Source: Vibrio bathopelagicus
GTDB taxonomy: Bacteria > Pseudomonadota > Gammaproteobacteria > Enterobacterales > Vibrionaceae
DNA length: 64,000 bases
NCBI RefSeq assembly: GCF_014879975.1
Contig: NZ_CP062501.1
Coordinates: 682,001 to 746,000, forward strand
Direction: 5' to 3'
Positions within the stretch are counted from its first letter, which is position 1; each line of letters begins with the position of its first letter. The notes beneath the pieces were generated by a model. It was not told the DNA's origin and did no database searches. It was given only the letters and a program-made list of their open reading frames with translations. A program made the position numbers and the translations under genes. Of this stretch, positions 18,647-27,120 are shown one piece after another.

Positions 18647-18658
18647 TGGTATATACCA
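18647..18658. promoter_or_regulatory. Putative PhnR operator upstream of phnT
   Basis: TGGTATATACCA, a perfect 12-bp palindrome 18 bp before the phnT start and the best match in the window to HutC-type GntR operators. A 271-bp gap precedes phnT, so a promoter here is likely. Confidence 0.75.
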
Positions 18659-18676
18659 TTTAAAGAGTGCTGTAGT

Positions 18677-19786
18677 ATGAGCAACCAAACTTATTTGAAT
18701 ATCGAAAACGTTGTAAAGCAATTTGGCCAATTTACAGCGTTAAAAGACATCTCCCTATCGATAGATAAAGGCGAGTTCGTCTGTTTCCTTGGCCCATCTG
18801 GCTGCGGTAAAACGACCCTACTACGTGCGATTGCAGGACTGGATTTACCGACCTCAGGCTCGATTGAGCAGAATGGAGCGGATACGACGTTCCTACCGCC
18901 TGAGAAGCGCGATTTTGGCATCGTGTTCCAATCTTACGCTTTGTTCCCGAACCTTACTGTGGAAGAAAACATTGCGATTGGCCTTAAAAATCAAGGTATG
19001 TCGACCAAAGAAGCTCTAGAAGCGGTAGAGTCTTGGTTAGAAACCATTGGTTTACCAACATCTGGCCAGAAATACCCAAATCAACTGTCTGGTGGACAAC
19101 AGCAACGCGTGGCTCTCGCTCGTGCATTGGCATTGTCTCCAGGTTTGCTACTCCTCGATGAACCGCTCTCTGCGCTTGACGCGAAGGTAAGAACACATCT
19201 GCGTGATGAGATCTGCCAATTGCAGCGTAAGTTGGGCATCACCACCATCATGGTGACTCATGATCAAGATGAAGCCTTAACCATGGCCGATCGTATTGTG
19301 GTCATGAATCATGGTGTTATCGAACAAGTGGGTGCTCCGCAAGAAATCTATCAAAACCCAGTCAGCCGCTTTGTCGCTGAATTCGTTGGTAGTATGAACT
19401 TCATTCAAGCTTCTGTTGCTGCGAAAGGAAAAATGCGTATTGCTGAGTCGATGTTACCGCTGCCAGTTTTAGATAACTTGACCCCAAAGCATGGCGATCG
19501 TTTTGATATCGCGGTGCGTCCAGAACAAATTCAGTTTGTTGACCGTTTTAACGAGTCTTTGCCAGTCAGAATCGTATCGAGCGAGTTCCTAGGGGCTTTC
19601 TATCGAGTTGAGTGCGAATTACAACATGATTCAACGGCGAAAGAGATCATCGTTGATGTGTCAGTCAAAGAGTTCAATCAATTGAAGCTGCGTCGCAGCG
19701 ATATTCGTTACGTAGCGTTTGATGAAGAGGGCTTGAGAGCTTATCCCTCTGAAAGCTTACAGGCGATGAAAGACGAGGCTGCGTAA
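18677..19786 (+). CDS. phnT: 2-aminoethylphosphonate ABC transporter, ATP-binding protein
   Basis: Energises uptake of AEP through the permease encoded next. The 369-residue protein has Walker A GPSGCGKTT (~residue 38), Q-loop FQSYALFPNL, signature LSGGQQQRVALARAL (~138), Walker B LLLLDEPLSALDA and the switch His in MVTHDQDEA. A C-terminal TOBE-like domain (~280-355) follows, as in Fe/Pot/AEP importers. The permease gene begins 5 bp after its stop. A perfect TGGTATATACCA site upstream suggests PhnR control. Confidence 0.95.
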   Translation: MSNQTYLNIENVVKQFGQFTALKDISLSIDKGEFVCFLGPSGCGKTTLLRAIAGLDLPTSGSIEQNGADTTFLPPEKRDFGIVFQSYALFPNLTVEENIAIGLKNQGMSTKEALEAVESWLETIGLPTSGQKYPNQLSGGQQQRVALARALALSPGLLLLDEPLSALDAKVRTHLRDEICQLQRKLGITTIMVTHDQDEALTMADRIVVMNHGVIEQVGAPQEIYQNPVSRFVAEFVGSMNFIQASVAAKGKMRIAESMLPLPVLDNLTPKHGDRFDIAVRPEQIQFVDRFNESLPVRIVSSEFLGAFYRVECELQHDSTAKEIIVDVSVKEFNQLKLRRSDIRYVAFDEEGLRAYPSESLQAMKDEAA

Positions 19787-19791
19787 CAATC

Positions 19792-21516
19792 ATGGAATCG
19801 ACTCAAATGATGCAATCTAAGCAGCTTATTCAACGACGAATGCAACCTTTCGTTGCTCGCTTAAGTAAAGACAACGTAATTCTGTTTGGGCTTTTGGCAT
19901 TTTTGTCCGTAGTCATGACGCTGTTCATTCTGATGCCACTTTGGGCAATGTTGAAGAAAAGCGTTCAGAATTCAGATGGCGAGTTTGTAGGTTTACAAAA
20001 CTTCGCAACCTACTTTTCTTCTCAAAGCCTTTGGCAATCAGTAGGTAACACCTTTACTTTGGGTCTACTGGTAACGGTTGTCGTTGGCGTATTAGCGTTT
20101 GGCTATGCCTATGCGTTGACTCGCTCATGCATGCCTTTCAAGGGGCTTTTTCAGGTGTTGGGTTCAGCGCCGATTCTAGCTCCGTCGTTGATTCCTGCGA
20201 TCAGTCTGATCTTCTTATTTGGTAACCAAGGTATCGCCAAAGAAGTGTTAGGAGGAAATTCGGTATACGGTTTGATTGGTATCTCGCTTGGCTTAATATT
20301 TTGGACTTTCCCTCATGCCTTGATGATTCTGACCACCTCGTTAAGGACCTCAGATGCTCGTCTGTATGAAGCGGCACGCGCTCTCAATACTTCATCGCTC
20401 AAAACCTTTTTCATGGTGACGTTACCTGCAGCAAAGTATGGCTTGATCAGTACTCTGATCGTGGTGTTTACGCTGGTGGTTTGTGACTTTGGTGTGCCAA
20501 AGGTAATTGGTGGCAGCTACAACGTTCTATCGACGGATATCTTTAAACAAGTGGTAGGGCAACAGAATTTCTCAATGGGTGCAGTGACCAGTATTTTGTT
20601 GCTGTTGCCTGCATTACTCGCGTTTACAGTGGACCGCTGGGTTCAAAAGAAACAGAAGAGCTTGTTTGATACTCGATCCGTCGCGTACCAACCAGAACCA
20701 AATACAATGCGTGATGGCTTGTGTTTCCTTTATTGCACTATCATCTCAGCTGCTGTGGTTATCGTGCTAGGCATGGCGATATACGGTTCTATGGTCACGT
20801 TTTGGCCTTGGAACAAGGCGTTAACGCTAAACAATTATAACTTCGCAGAAATGAGTACCTATGGTTGGACGCCATTTTTCAACTCTTTAACCCTTGGTGG
20901 CTGGACTGCGGTTATTGGCACTGTTTTGATTTTCCTTGGTGCGTACTGCATTGAGAAGGGCAGAGCATTTGGACCGGTTCGTCAGGCAATGCAGATGCTT
21001 AGTGTTGTGCCAATGGCTGTTCCGGGCATGGTGTTGGGTTTGGGGTATATCTTCTACTTTAACGACTTGAGCAATCCACTTAACTTCTTGTATGGAACGA
21101 TGGCGTTCTTGGTGATAAACACCGTGGTTCACTACTACACGGTAGGGCACATGACAGCGTTAACCGCATTAAAACAGCTGCCTTCAGAAATTGAAGCAAC
21201 GGCGGCTTCGGTAAACCTACCTCAATACAAGTTGTTCTTTAAGGTGACGGTGCCTGTTTGTCTGCCAGCGATTTTAGATATTGCGACATACCTGTTTATT
21301 AATGCACTTACCACCACATCTGCGGTAGTATTCTTGTATTCTACCAATACGATTCCAGCGTCAGTTTCAGTATTGAATATGGATGATGCAGGGCAAACTG
21401 GTGCAGCCGCAGCCATGGCGGTAATGATCATGATATCCGCGGCGAGTGCTAAGTTGGTTCATATGCTAATCAACAAATTATTCGAGAAGCGCACCCAAGC
21501 TTGGCGTAAACGCTAG
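19792..21516 (+). CDS. 2-aminoethylphosphonate ABC transporter, fused permease
   Basis: Inner-membrane channel for the AEP importer. At 574 residues it is a tandem fusion of two BPD-type permease domains, about 12 membrane helices. Each half has an EAA-loop region, seen as YEAARALNTSSLKTFFMVTLP (~200) and EIEATAASVNLPQYKLFFKVTVP (~475). In Salmonella the two halves are separate PhnU and PhnV; the single-chain form is common in Vibrio-type clusters. Tightly coupled to phnT (5 bp) and followed after 67 bp by phnR. Confidence 0.93.
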   Translation: MESTQMMQSKQLIQRRMQPFVARLSKDNVILFGLLAFLSVVMTLFILMPLWAMLKKSVQNSDGEFVGLQNFATYFSSQSLWQSVGNTFTLGLLVTVVVGVLAFGYAYALTRSCMPFKGLFQVLGSAPILAPSLIPAISLIFLFGNQGIAKEVLGGNSVYGLIGISLGLIFWTFPHALMILTTSLRTSDARLYEAARALNTSSLKTFFMVTLPAAKYGLISTLIVVFTLVVCDFGVPKVIGGSYNVLSTDIFKQVVGQQNFSMGAVTSILLLLPALLAFTVDRWVQKKQKSLFDTRSVAYQPEPNTMRDGLCFLYCTIISAAVVIVLGMAIYGSMVTFWPWNKALTLNNYNFAEMSTYGWTPFFNSLTLGGWTAVIGTVLIFLGAYCIEKGRAFGPVRQAMQMLSVVPMAVPGMVLGLGYIFYFNDLSNPLNFLYGTMAFLVINTVVHYYTVGHMTALTALKQLPSEIEATAASVNLPQYKLFFKVTVPVCLPAILDIATYLFINALTTTSAVVFLYSTNTIPASVSVLNMDDAGQTGAAAAMAVMIMISAASAKLVHMLINKLFEKRTQAWRKR

Positions 21517-21583
21517 CGAACCATTTATATTGCAGTTGGCCAAGGAGTGGCTGACGACAAGAACAAGAATGAAAGGAAATTAA

Positions 21584-22288
21584 GTGCAGTACGTAAAAAT
21601 TAAAGACGTCATTGTAGAGCAGATAGAGTCGGGGATGTTAACGCCACGACAGAAGCTGCCTGCAGAACGTAAGCTAGCTGAATCGTTTGATACAACACGA
21701 GTTACGTTGCGCGAAGCTTTGTCTTCACTTGAAGCGGAAGGGCGTATTTATCGAGAAGATCGACGTGGTTGGTTTATCTCACCGGATCCGCTTCGTTATG
21801 ATCCGACGCAAACGCTAAACTTCACCAACATGGCTCTGTCGCAAAATCGTAAGCCGAAAACAGAGTTGGTGGCAGCGAAAGGGATGTTAGCAACCAAGGA
21901 AGCAACTAAGCTTCTTGAGCTTCAACCTTTTTCGGATGTTTATCGAGTAGATAGAGTTCGTTACCTTGAAGACAGGCCCGTTGTGTATGTAACGAACTAT
22001 ATTCGACCTGAGCTGTTCCCCAACTTGCTGGACTATGACTTGTCTAAGTCATTGACTGACATTTACCGAGAGCACTTTGGTGTGGTCTATCAGAAGATCC
22101 GTTACCGAGTAAGCACAACGTCTTTGCTTGGCGAAACGGCGCAAGCCCTGCGTGCGACTTCTGGCTCTCCAGCAATGGTTGTCGAACGTGTTAACTACAA
22201 CCAAAACGGTGATTTGATTGACTGCGATATTGAGTATTGGCGTCACGACGCGATCAGTATTGAGTCGATCGCGCAGCTAGAGCGCTAG
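21584..22288 (+). CDS. phnR: GntR/HutC-family regulator of AEP utilisation
   Basis: A 234-residue transcription factor. The N-terminal winged helix (residues ~1-65) contains LTPRQKLPAERKLAESFDTTRVTLREALSSLE, typical of GntR. The C-terminal UTRA ligand domain begins near residue 85 and includes VYRVDRVRYLEDRPVVY and the ending DIEYWRHDAISI. Start is GTG at 21584, with AAGGAAA 7 nt upstream; no earlier in-frame start fits. Last gene of the AEP operon. The three TGGNNNNTACCA sites in the cluster are its most likely targets. Confidence 0.93.
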   Translation: MQYVKIKDVIVEQIESGMLTPRQKLPAERKLAESFDTTRVTLREALSSLEAEGRIYREDRRGWFISPDPLRYDPTQTLNFTNMALSQNRKPKTELVAAKGMLATKEATKLLELQPFSDVYRVDRVRYLEDRPVVYVTNYIRPELFPNLLDYDLSKSLTDIYREHFGVVYQKIRYRVSTTSLLGETAQALRATSGSPAMVVERVNYNQNGDLIDCDIEYWRHDAISIESIAQLER

Positions 22289-22346
22289 TCGTACGTTAAA
22301 AAGCTGGCACACATACAACTTGCTAGTTTTGCCCAATTGAAACGAT

Positions 22347-22375
22347 CAAAGGTCTCTTATTTGGAGGCCTTTTTT
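22347..22375 (+). terminator. Terminator after phnR
   Basis: AAAGGTCTC pairs with GAGGCCTTT around a short loop, followed by six T's. It marks the end of the AEP transport operon. Confidence 0.88.
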
Positions 22376-22399
22376 ATCCTCTGTTTTCAGCGACTGTTC

Positions 22400-22433
22400 T
22401 TATCAGTTATCAGTTATCAGTTATCAGTTATCA
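22400..22433. repeat. Tandem array of TTATCAG, 4.9 copies
   Basis: Copies start at 22400, 22407, 22414 and 22421, with TTATCA at 22428. It sits just before the eamA ribosome site, so copy number could alter spacing to an upstream promoter. Here the unit has stops only on the minus strand. Confidence 0.92.
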
Positions 22434-22446
22434 ATTTAGGAATGAA

Positions 22447-23349
22447 ATGGAATTCTCTGCCATTGTAATCGTGATAATTTCAGCTTTGCTTCATGCGGGT
22501 TGGAATGTCCTAGGTAAGTCTAATCAAGGATCGGGTTCGTCTTTCTTCTTAGCCTCTGGAGTTGCTGCCGCAGCGATATTGACTCCTTACTTAATCTGGT
22601 ATGTTCACAGTGTTGGGCTGTCAAATATCTCCCTTCCATTTTGGCAACTGGTTTTCTTGAGTGGGATCTGTCAAATCGTCTATTTGATTGGGTTGGGTGC
22701 TGCTTATAAACAAGCTGATATCGGTGTGATTTATCCAATGGCTCGAGCACTTCCGGTGCTGATGGTTGGTTTGGGCACAGTGTTGATTGGTTATGAACTG
22801 TCGCCGAATCAGTGGATTGGTTTTGCACTGATTACATTGGGCTGTTTGTTTGTCCCGCTTAAGCAATTCTCTGAGTTGAGGCTCAAGGCTTACCTTAATC
22901 TTGGTGTGTTGTGGGCGTTAATCGCCGCCATTGGAACCACGGGTTACTCCATTATTGATAAAGAGGCGCTTCTATTATTAGAGCCTCTAAGTACACCCAC
23001 CATTACTAACAAACACACAGCGGTTTTCTACCTGGGTATTCAGTTTTGGGCGATCGTGATTCCGCTTAGTATTTGGTTATTCGCAACCAACCAAAGAATC
23101 GAGTTTACTAATGCATGGATATTGCGCAGAAAAGCAACCATTGCTGGCATCATGATGGCATCGACCTATGGTCTGGTGTTGTTTGCAATGACCATGACAG
23201 AGAACGTCAGCTTGGTTGTCGCACTTAGGCAAGTAAGCATCATCTTCGGCGTAGTGATGGGGATCTACTTTTTAAAGGAAAAGTGGCACGTGACTCGCGG
23301 TGTAGGCGTCATTTTTATCATTGCTGGTTTAGTTATCTCACTGACTTAA
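22447..23349 (+). CDS. EamA/DMT-superfamily transporter
   Basis: A 300-residue inner-membrane protein with ten predicted helices in two EamA-like repeats; the second repeat starts near residue 150 (LNLGVLWALIAAIGTTGYSII). The C-terminal helix pair includes VALRQVSIIFGVVMGIYFLKEKW, a usual DMT end. Substrate unknown; family members export or import small metabolites. It follows phnR after a terminator, so a link with phosphonate use is only positional. ATG at 22447 follows TTAGGAATGAA. Confidence 0.85.
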   Translation: MEFSAIVIVIISALLHAGWNVLGKSNQGSGSSFFLASGVAAAAILTPYLIWYVHSVGLSNISLPFWQLVFLSGICQIVYLIGLGAAYKQADIGVIYPMARALPVLMVGLGTVLIGYELSPNQWIGFALITLGCLFVPLKQFSELRLKAYLNLGVLWALIAAIGTTGYSIIDKEALLLLEPLSTPTITNKHTAVFYLGIQFWAIVIPLSIWLFATNQRIEFTNAWILRRKATIAGIMMASTYGLVLFAMTMTENVSLVVALRQVSIIFGVVMGIYFLKEKWHVTRGVGVIFIIAGLVISLT

Positions 23350-23380
23350 AAAGAAATTAAAACACGCCTCCAACCTATAA

Positions 23381-23404
23381 TGTGACTTTTCAGTCACATT
23401 TTCC
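23381..23404 (+). terminator. Weak terminator after the EamA gene
   Basis: TGTGACT pairs with AGTCACA around a 4-nt loop, followed by TTTTCC. Confidence 0.5.
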
Positions 23405-23468
23405 TTATTGATAGCAAACGTTTTACTATTGTTAAAGATGTGATCCTTCTCATAGACAAGGTTGCAAA

Positions 23469-23480
23469 GTTACCGGTAAC
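23469..23480. promoter_or_regulatory. GntR operator 1 upstream of the gluconate TRAP operon
   Basis: GTTACCGGTAAC, a perfect palindrome identical to the core of the E. coli GntR gluconate operator, followed by AT. It is 70 bp before the dctP start and 24 bp centre-to-centre from operator 2. Confidence 0.9.
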
Positions 23481-23492
23481 ATACACCTCAAC

Positions 23493-23504
23493 GTTACCGG
23501 TAAC
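23493..23504. promoter_or_regulatory. GntR operator 2 upstream of the gluconate TRAP operon
   Basis: A second exact GTTACCGGTAAC, spaced about two helical turns from operator 1, which would allow cooperative repression. Confidence 0.9.
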
Positions 23505-23549
23505 ATATAACAACAAGCCGGACTCTGTGAAACTCATAAGGATACCCAA

Positions 23550-24566
23550 ATGAAAGCTCTGACTAAAACGCTGATTGCTGTTTCCCTCACTGGTCTATTT
23601 GCTACTTCAGCAATGGCTGCAGACTTTAAACTTAAAATTCAATCTTCAGATCCATCTGGTGATTTGAACTTTAAGGTTCAGCAGAAGTGGGCTGAGCGTG
23701 TAGAGACGATGTCTAATGGACGTATCGATATCGATCTTCTTCCTGTTGGCGCTGTGGTTAAGCACACGGAAACGCTAGGCGCGATCAAAATGGGCATCCT
23801 AGATGGCCATATCACGGCAACAGGTTACTTCTCTGGTAAAGATCCAGCATTCGGCCTTATCGGTAACATGGTTGGTGCATGGTCTGACACAACTCAACTA
23901 CTGCAATACATGAACTACGGTGGTGGTAACGAGCTAATGACTGAACTGTACAAGCCTTACGGTGTTCAGTTTGTTGGTGCTTCTACGACAGGTGTTGAGT
24001 CTTTCATTTCTAAAAAGCCAATCGATGGCGTAGCGGATCTTAAAGGTCTTAAACTGCGCGCTCCAGAAGGCCTAGTACAGCAAGTATTCGCAGCAGCGGG
24101 TGCGACCCCAGTAAACCTACCGGGTTCTGAAGTATTTACTGGTCTAAGCAAAGGCGTAATCGATGCCGCTGACTACACGGTATTTTCAACAAACCAAAAA
24201 GCGGGCATGAACGACATCGCAACGCACCCAGTTCAACCTGGTTTCCACTCTTTACCGCTTATCGATATTTCAGTATCTCAGAAGAAGTGGGACAAGATGC
24301 CTGCTGACCTACAGACTATTCTAAAAACGTCTGTACGTGACTTCTCTTACGACATGACAACTCAGCTGAAAATGGCTGACCAAGCTGCGCTTAAAGAAGC
24401 TCAAGCGAACCCAGAAATTACTATCCACGACTGGTCTCAAGAAGAGCGTAAGAAGTTCCGTGAAATCGCGAAGGGTCAATGGAAAGTATTTGCCGAGCGT
24501 TCTGACAACGCAGGGAAAGTTTACACCTCAGTAACTGTGTTCCTAGAAGAAAACGGCTTACTGTAA
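23550..24566 (+). CDS. TRAP transporter solute-binding protein, probably for gluconate
   Basis: Periplasmic DctP-type binding protein of 338 residues. The signal peptide ends ATSAMA-ADFKL. The mature protein has the family segment WAERVETMSNGRIDIDLLPVG and the substrate-anion arginine segment LKGLKLRAPEGLVQQVF (Arg ~ residue 168). Family members usually bind carboxylates. Two GntR operators upstream and gntK-gnd downstream point to gluconate or a related sugar acid; that is inference. A GC-rich hairpin separates it from dctQ, in line with higher expression of the binding protein. Confidence 0.9.
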   Translation: MKALTKTLIAVSLTGLFATSAMAADFKLKIQSSDPSGDLNFKVQQKWAERVETMSNGRIDIDLLPVGAVVKHTETLGAIKMGILDGHITATGYFSGKDPAFGLIGNMVGAWSDTTQLLQYMNYGGGNELMTELYKPYGVQFVGASTTGVESFISKKPIDGVADLKGLKLRAPEGLVQQVFAAAGATPVNLPGSEVFTGLSKGVIDAADYTVFSTNQKAGMNDIATHPVQPGFHSLPLIDISVSQKKWDKMPADLQTILKTSVRDFSYDMTTQLKMADQAALKEAQANPEITIHDWSQEERKKFREIAKGQWKVFAERSDNAGKVYTSVTVFLEENGLL

Positions 24567-24584
24567 TTCAAACTTAGTTTACTG

Positions 24585-24617
24585 ACGGGGGAGGGCATTG
24601 CTCTCCCTTACTCTCCC
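24585..24617 (+). other. Intercistronic hairpin between dctP and dctQ
   Basis: GGGAG pairs with CTCCC in the GC-rich stretch after the dctP stop, but no T run follows. It is more like an mRNA-stabilising or processing hairpin than a terminator. Confidence 0.5.
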
Positions 24618-24631
24618 AGGAAATTTTGGTC

Positions 24632-25189
24632 ATGACAGATAAAACCTCTCACGCTCCAGCAGAAAACGACGAAAAGCCAAAAAATGCGCTTGATCGTCTC
24701 ATTATAAAAATCAGTAATTTTGTTAGCTGGCTGTTCATTTTCACTGTATTGATTTCATTTTATGAAGTTGTGATGCGTTATGCATTTGATGCCCCAACCA
24801 CATGGGTACACGAGACGGCTTCATTTATTGGTGGTTCCCTTTTCATTATTGGCGGCATCTACGCTTTCGCGGCTGATAAACATGTACGTGTTGTTCTAAT
24901 CTACGATTCAGTGTCTAACCAAACACGTAAGTATCTTAATCTTGTTCACCACATTGTTGGTTTGGCCTTTGCGGGTATGTTGGCTTACGCGGCCTACTTT
25001 ACTGCGGAAGAAGCGTGGTTTGCGCCTTGGGGTGAATTCCGTCTTGAGACATCAGGCTCAGTGTTAAACGCGCCTTATCCTGCGTTGTTGAAAGGCCTGA
25101 TCTTTGTCGTTTTGTGTGTTCTTGTTGTCCAGTTTGTATTGCACCTAATCCAAGAGTTGATGGGTCTAAGGAAGAATGACGATGTTTGA
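24632..25189 (+). CDS. TRAP transporter small membrane subunit (DctQ)
   Basis: Four-helix inner-membrane subunit linking the binding protein to DctM. About 185 residues; the conserved FYEVVMRYAFDAPTTWVHE segment near residue 45-62 is the family signature (RYxFxxPxxWxxE). I use ATG 24632 with AGGAA about 9 nt upstream rather than an upstream TTG. The dctM start overlaps its 3' end by 14 bp, indicating translational coupling. Confidence 0.92.
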   Translation: MTDKTSHAPAENDEKPKNALDRLIIKISNFVSWLFIFTVLISFYEVVMRYAFDAPTTWVHETASFIGGSLFIIGGIYAFAADKHVRVVLIYDSVSNQTRKYLNLVHHIVGLAFAGMLAYAAYFTAEEAWFAPWGEFRLETSGSVLNAPYPALLKGLIFVVLCVLVVQFVLHLIQELMGLRKNDDV

Positions 25190-26501
25190 TTTATCTTCTA
25201 TTGGTATCGCATGGGGCAGTTTGCTCATGCTGGTTATGATGATTGGCTTGCTACTGACTGGTATGCAGCTGGCCTTCGTAACAGGCTTTGTCGCGATATT
25301 TTTTACTCTATGTTGGTTTGGTCCTGATGCCCTGCCTTTGATCGCAAGCCGTACTTACAGCTTTGCTTCTGGTTATGTTTTCCTCGCAGTTCCCATGTTC
25401 GTATTGATGGCGGCTTTATTAGACCGTTCGGGTATCGCGCGTGACCTGTTTGATGCCATGAAATCCGTTGGCCGCAAGGTTCGTGGTGGCGTTGCCGTGC
25501 AAACGTTATTGGTAGCCGTGCTACTGGCGTCTATGTCAGGTGTTATCGGTGGTGAAACGGTACTCTTGGGTATTCTTGCTTTGCCTCAAATGCTTCGTTT
25601 GGGTTATGACCGTAAGCTAGCAATCGGTACAACTTGTGCTGGTGGCGCATTGGGTACCATGCTTCCGCCAAGTATCGTTCTAATTATCTACGGTATGACA
25701 GCGAGTGTTTCTATTGGCGACCTATTTAAAGCGTCGTTCTTACCTGCGTTTATCTTAGCGGGCTGTTACATCGGTTACGTATTGATTCGTTGTAAGCTGA
25801 ACCCTTCTCTTGCTCCGCTTCCAAGCGATTCAGATATGGAAGAAGACGAGCCAGAGATCAGCTACTTTAAAGCGTTGTTCTTCCCACTACTTTCAGTCGC
25901 AACGGTTCTAGGCAGTATCTACACAGGTATCGCTTCAGTAACAGAAGCTTCTGCTTTGGGTGTGGTTGGCATCATGATAAGTGCGCTAATCCGTGGCGAG
26001 CTGAACTACAACATGCTGAAAGAGAGTGCCATGGCAACAATGCGTACCTGCGGCATGATCATGTGGATTGGTATCGGTGCAAGTGCATTGGTTGGTATCT
26101 ACAACCTAATGGGCGGTATTGATTTTGTAGAAGAAACCATCCTTGCGCTCAGTGGCGGTAACGCGACAGTAACGCTATTAATCATGATGGCTATCTTACT
26201 GGTACTAGGCATGTTCCTTGACTGGGTAGGTGTAGCACTTCTAACAATGCCAATCTTCGTACCAATCATTACTGGCCTTGGCTTTGACCCAGTTTGGTTT
26301 GGTGTGGTGTTCTGCCTAAACATGCAGGTGTCGTTCTTATCACCACCGTTTGGTCCTGCGGCTTTCTATCTAAAATCGGTAGCACCAAAAGACATCAGTT
26401 TGGGTGAAATATTCTCTTCACTACTGCCGTTCATTGCACTTCAAGTACTGGTTCTGGCACTGGTTATTATCTTCCCTCAGCTAGCGCTTTGGTGGCAATA
26501 A
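25176..26501 (+). CDS. TRAP transporter large membrane subunit (DctM)
   Basis: Sodium-coupled transport subunit of the TRAP system, 441 residues with about 12 hydrophobic segments. Recognisable stretches include FLAVPMFVLMAALLDRSGIARDLFD (~70), GALGTMLPPSIVLIIYGM (~160), and FLDWVGVALLTMPIFVPI followed by SFLSPPFGPAAFYLK near the end, all DctM hallmarks. Start ATG 25176 lies within dctQ after AAGGA. It should work with dctP and dctQ to bring in the substrate that GntK phosphorylates. Confidence 0.95.
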   Translation: MTMFDLSSIGIAWGSLLMLVMMIGLLLTGMQLAFVTGFVAIFFTLCWFGPDALPLIASRTYSFASGYVFLAVPMFVLMAALLDRSGIARDLFDAMKSVGRKVRGGVAVQTLLVAVLLASMSGVIGGETVLLGILALPQMLRLGYDRKLAIGTTCAGGALGTMLPPSIVLIIYGMTASVSIGDLFKASFLPAFILAGCYIGYVLIRCKLNPSLAPLPSDSDMEEDEPEISYFKALFFPLLSVATVLGSIYTGIASVTEASALGVVGIMISALIRGELNYNMLKESAMATMRTCGMIMWIGIGASALVGIYNLMGGIDFVEETILALSGGNATVTLLIMMAILLVLGMFLDWVGVALLTMPIFVPIITGLGFDPVWFGVVFCLNMQVSFLSPPFGPAAFYLKSVAPKDISLGEIFSSLLPFIALQVLVLALVIIFPQLALWWQ

Positions 26502-26579
26502 CAGCAAAGGTTCCTGAGCGGATTTAGTGTTCAGGGATCGATCAACAGCAACACAAGTTTAACTATTAGATTCGATTGT

Positions 26580-26602
26580 CAGCCCCAGTTTTGGTTGGGG
26601 CT
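26580..26602 (+). other. Hairpin between dctM and gntK
   Basis: AGCCCCA pairs with TGGGGCTT around GTTTTGGT. No long T run follows, so partial termination or mRNA processing is likelier than a full stop between transport and kinase genes. Confidence 0.55.
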
Positions 26603-26619
26603 TAGGGAAGGCTTGCCTT

Positions 26620-27117
26620 ATGAAAAGCAAAAAAATACTCGTGATGGGCGTATCTGGATGCGGAAAGAGCCTGATTGGTAGCCGTATCGCAGAAGCATTA
26701 ACGCTTCAGTTTTTTGATGGGGATGATTTCCATCCACAAAGCAATGTAGAAAAGATGCGTCAAGGTATTCCACTGACAGACGATGATCGTCAAGGATGGC
26801 TGGAAACACTGAATAAGCAATATATCGAACAACCAAGTGCTGTGATCGCTTGTTCAGCATTGAAACCTCAATACCGCAACATTCTGCGAGAGAACAATGA
26901 AGACTTAGTGATTGTGTACCTTCAGGGCAGTTTCGATACGATTTGGAATCGCCACAAAGCACGCGAAAACCATTACTTTAATGGTCAAGAAATGTTGAAA
27001 AGCCAATTCGCAACCTTGGTTGAACCCAATGAGAGTGAGGCGCTGTTTGTTGATATCTCACAAGATGTTGAACACGTGGTTGCAAGCGCACTTAAACAAA
27101 TTAAGCAGATAGGCTAA
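26620..27117 (+). CDS. gntK: Gluconokinase
   Basis: Phosphorylates D-gluconate to 6-phosphogluconate with ATP. The 165-residue protein has Walker A GVSGCGKSLIG at residues ~11-21 and the gluconate-binding FFDGDDFHPQSNVEKMRQGIPLTDDDR, followed by CSALKPQYRNILR, all typical of GntK. It follows the TRAP genes by 118 bp and is 3 bp ahead of gnd, so the pathway uptake-kinase-dehydrogenase is in one line. Confidence 0.96.
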   Translation: MKSKKILVMGVSGCGKSLIGSRIAEALTLQFFDGDDFHPQSNVEKMRQGIPLTDDDRQGWLETLNKQYIEQPSAVIACSALKPQYRNILRENNEDLVIVYLQGSFDTIWNRHKARENHYFNGQEMLKSQFATLVEPNESEALFVDISQDVEHVVASALKQIKQIG

Positions 27118-27120
27118 ACC

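Noticed and set aside
22400..22433. CRISPR array or integration site
   Set aside because: Units are 7 bp with no spacers; this is a simple tandem repeat. No cas gene occurs in the window.
24585..24617. Full terminator between dctP and dctQ
   Set aside because: The stem is short and no T run follows; TRAP genes need co-expression. Kept only as a processing hairpin.
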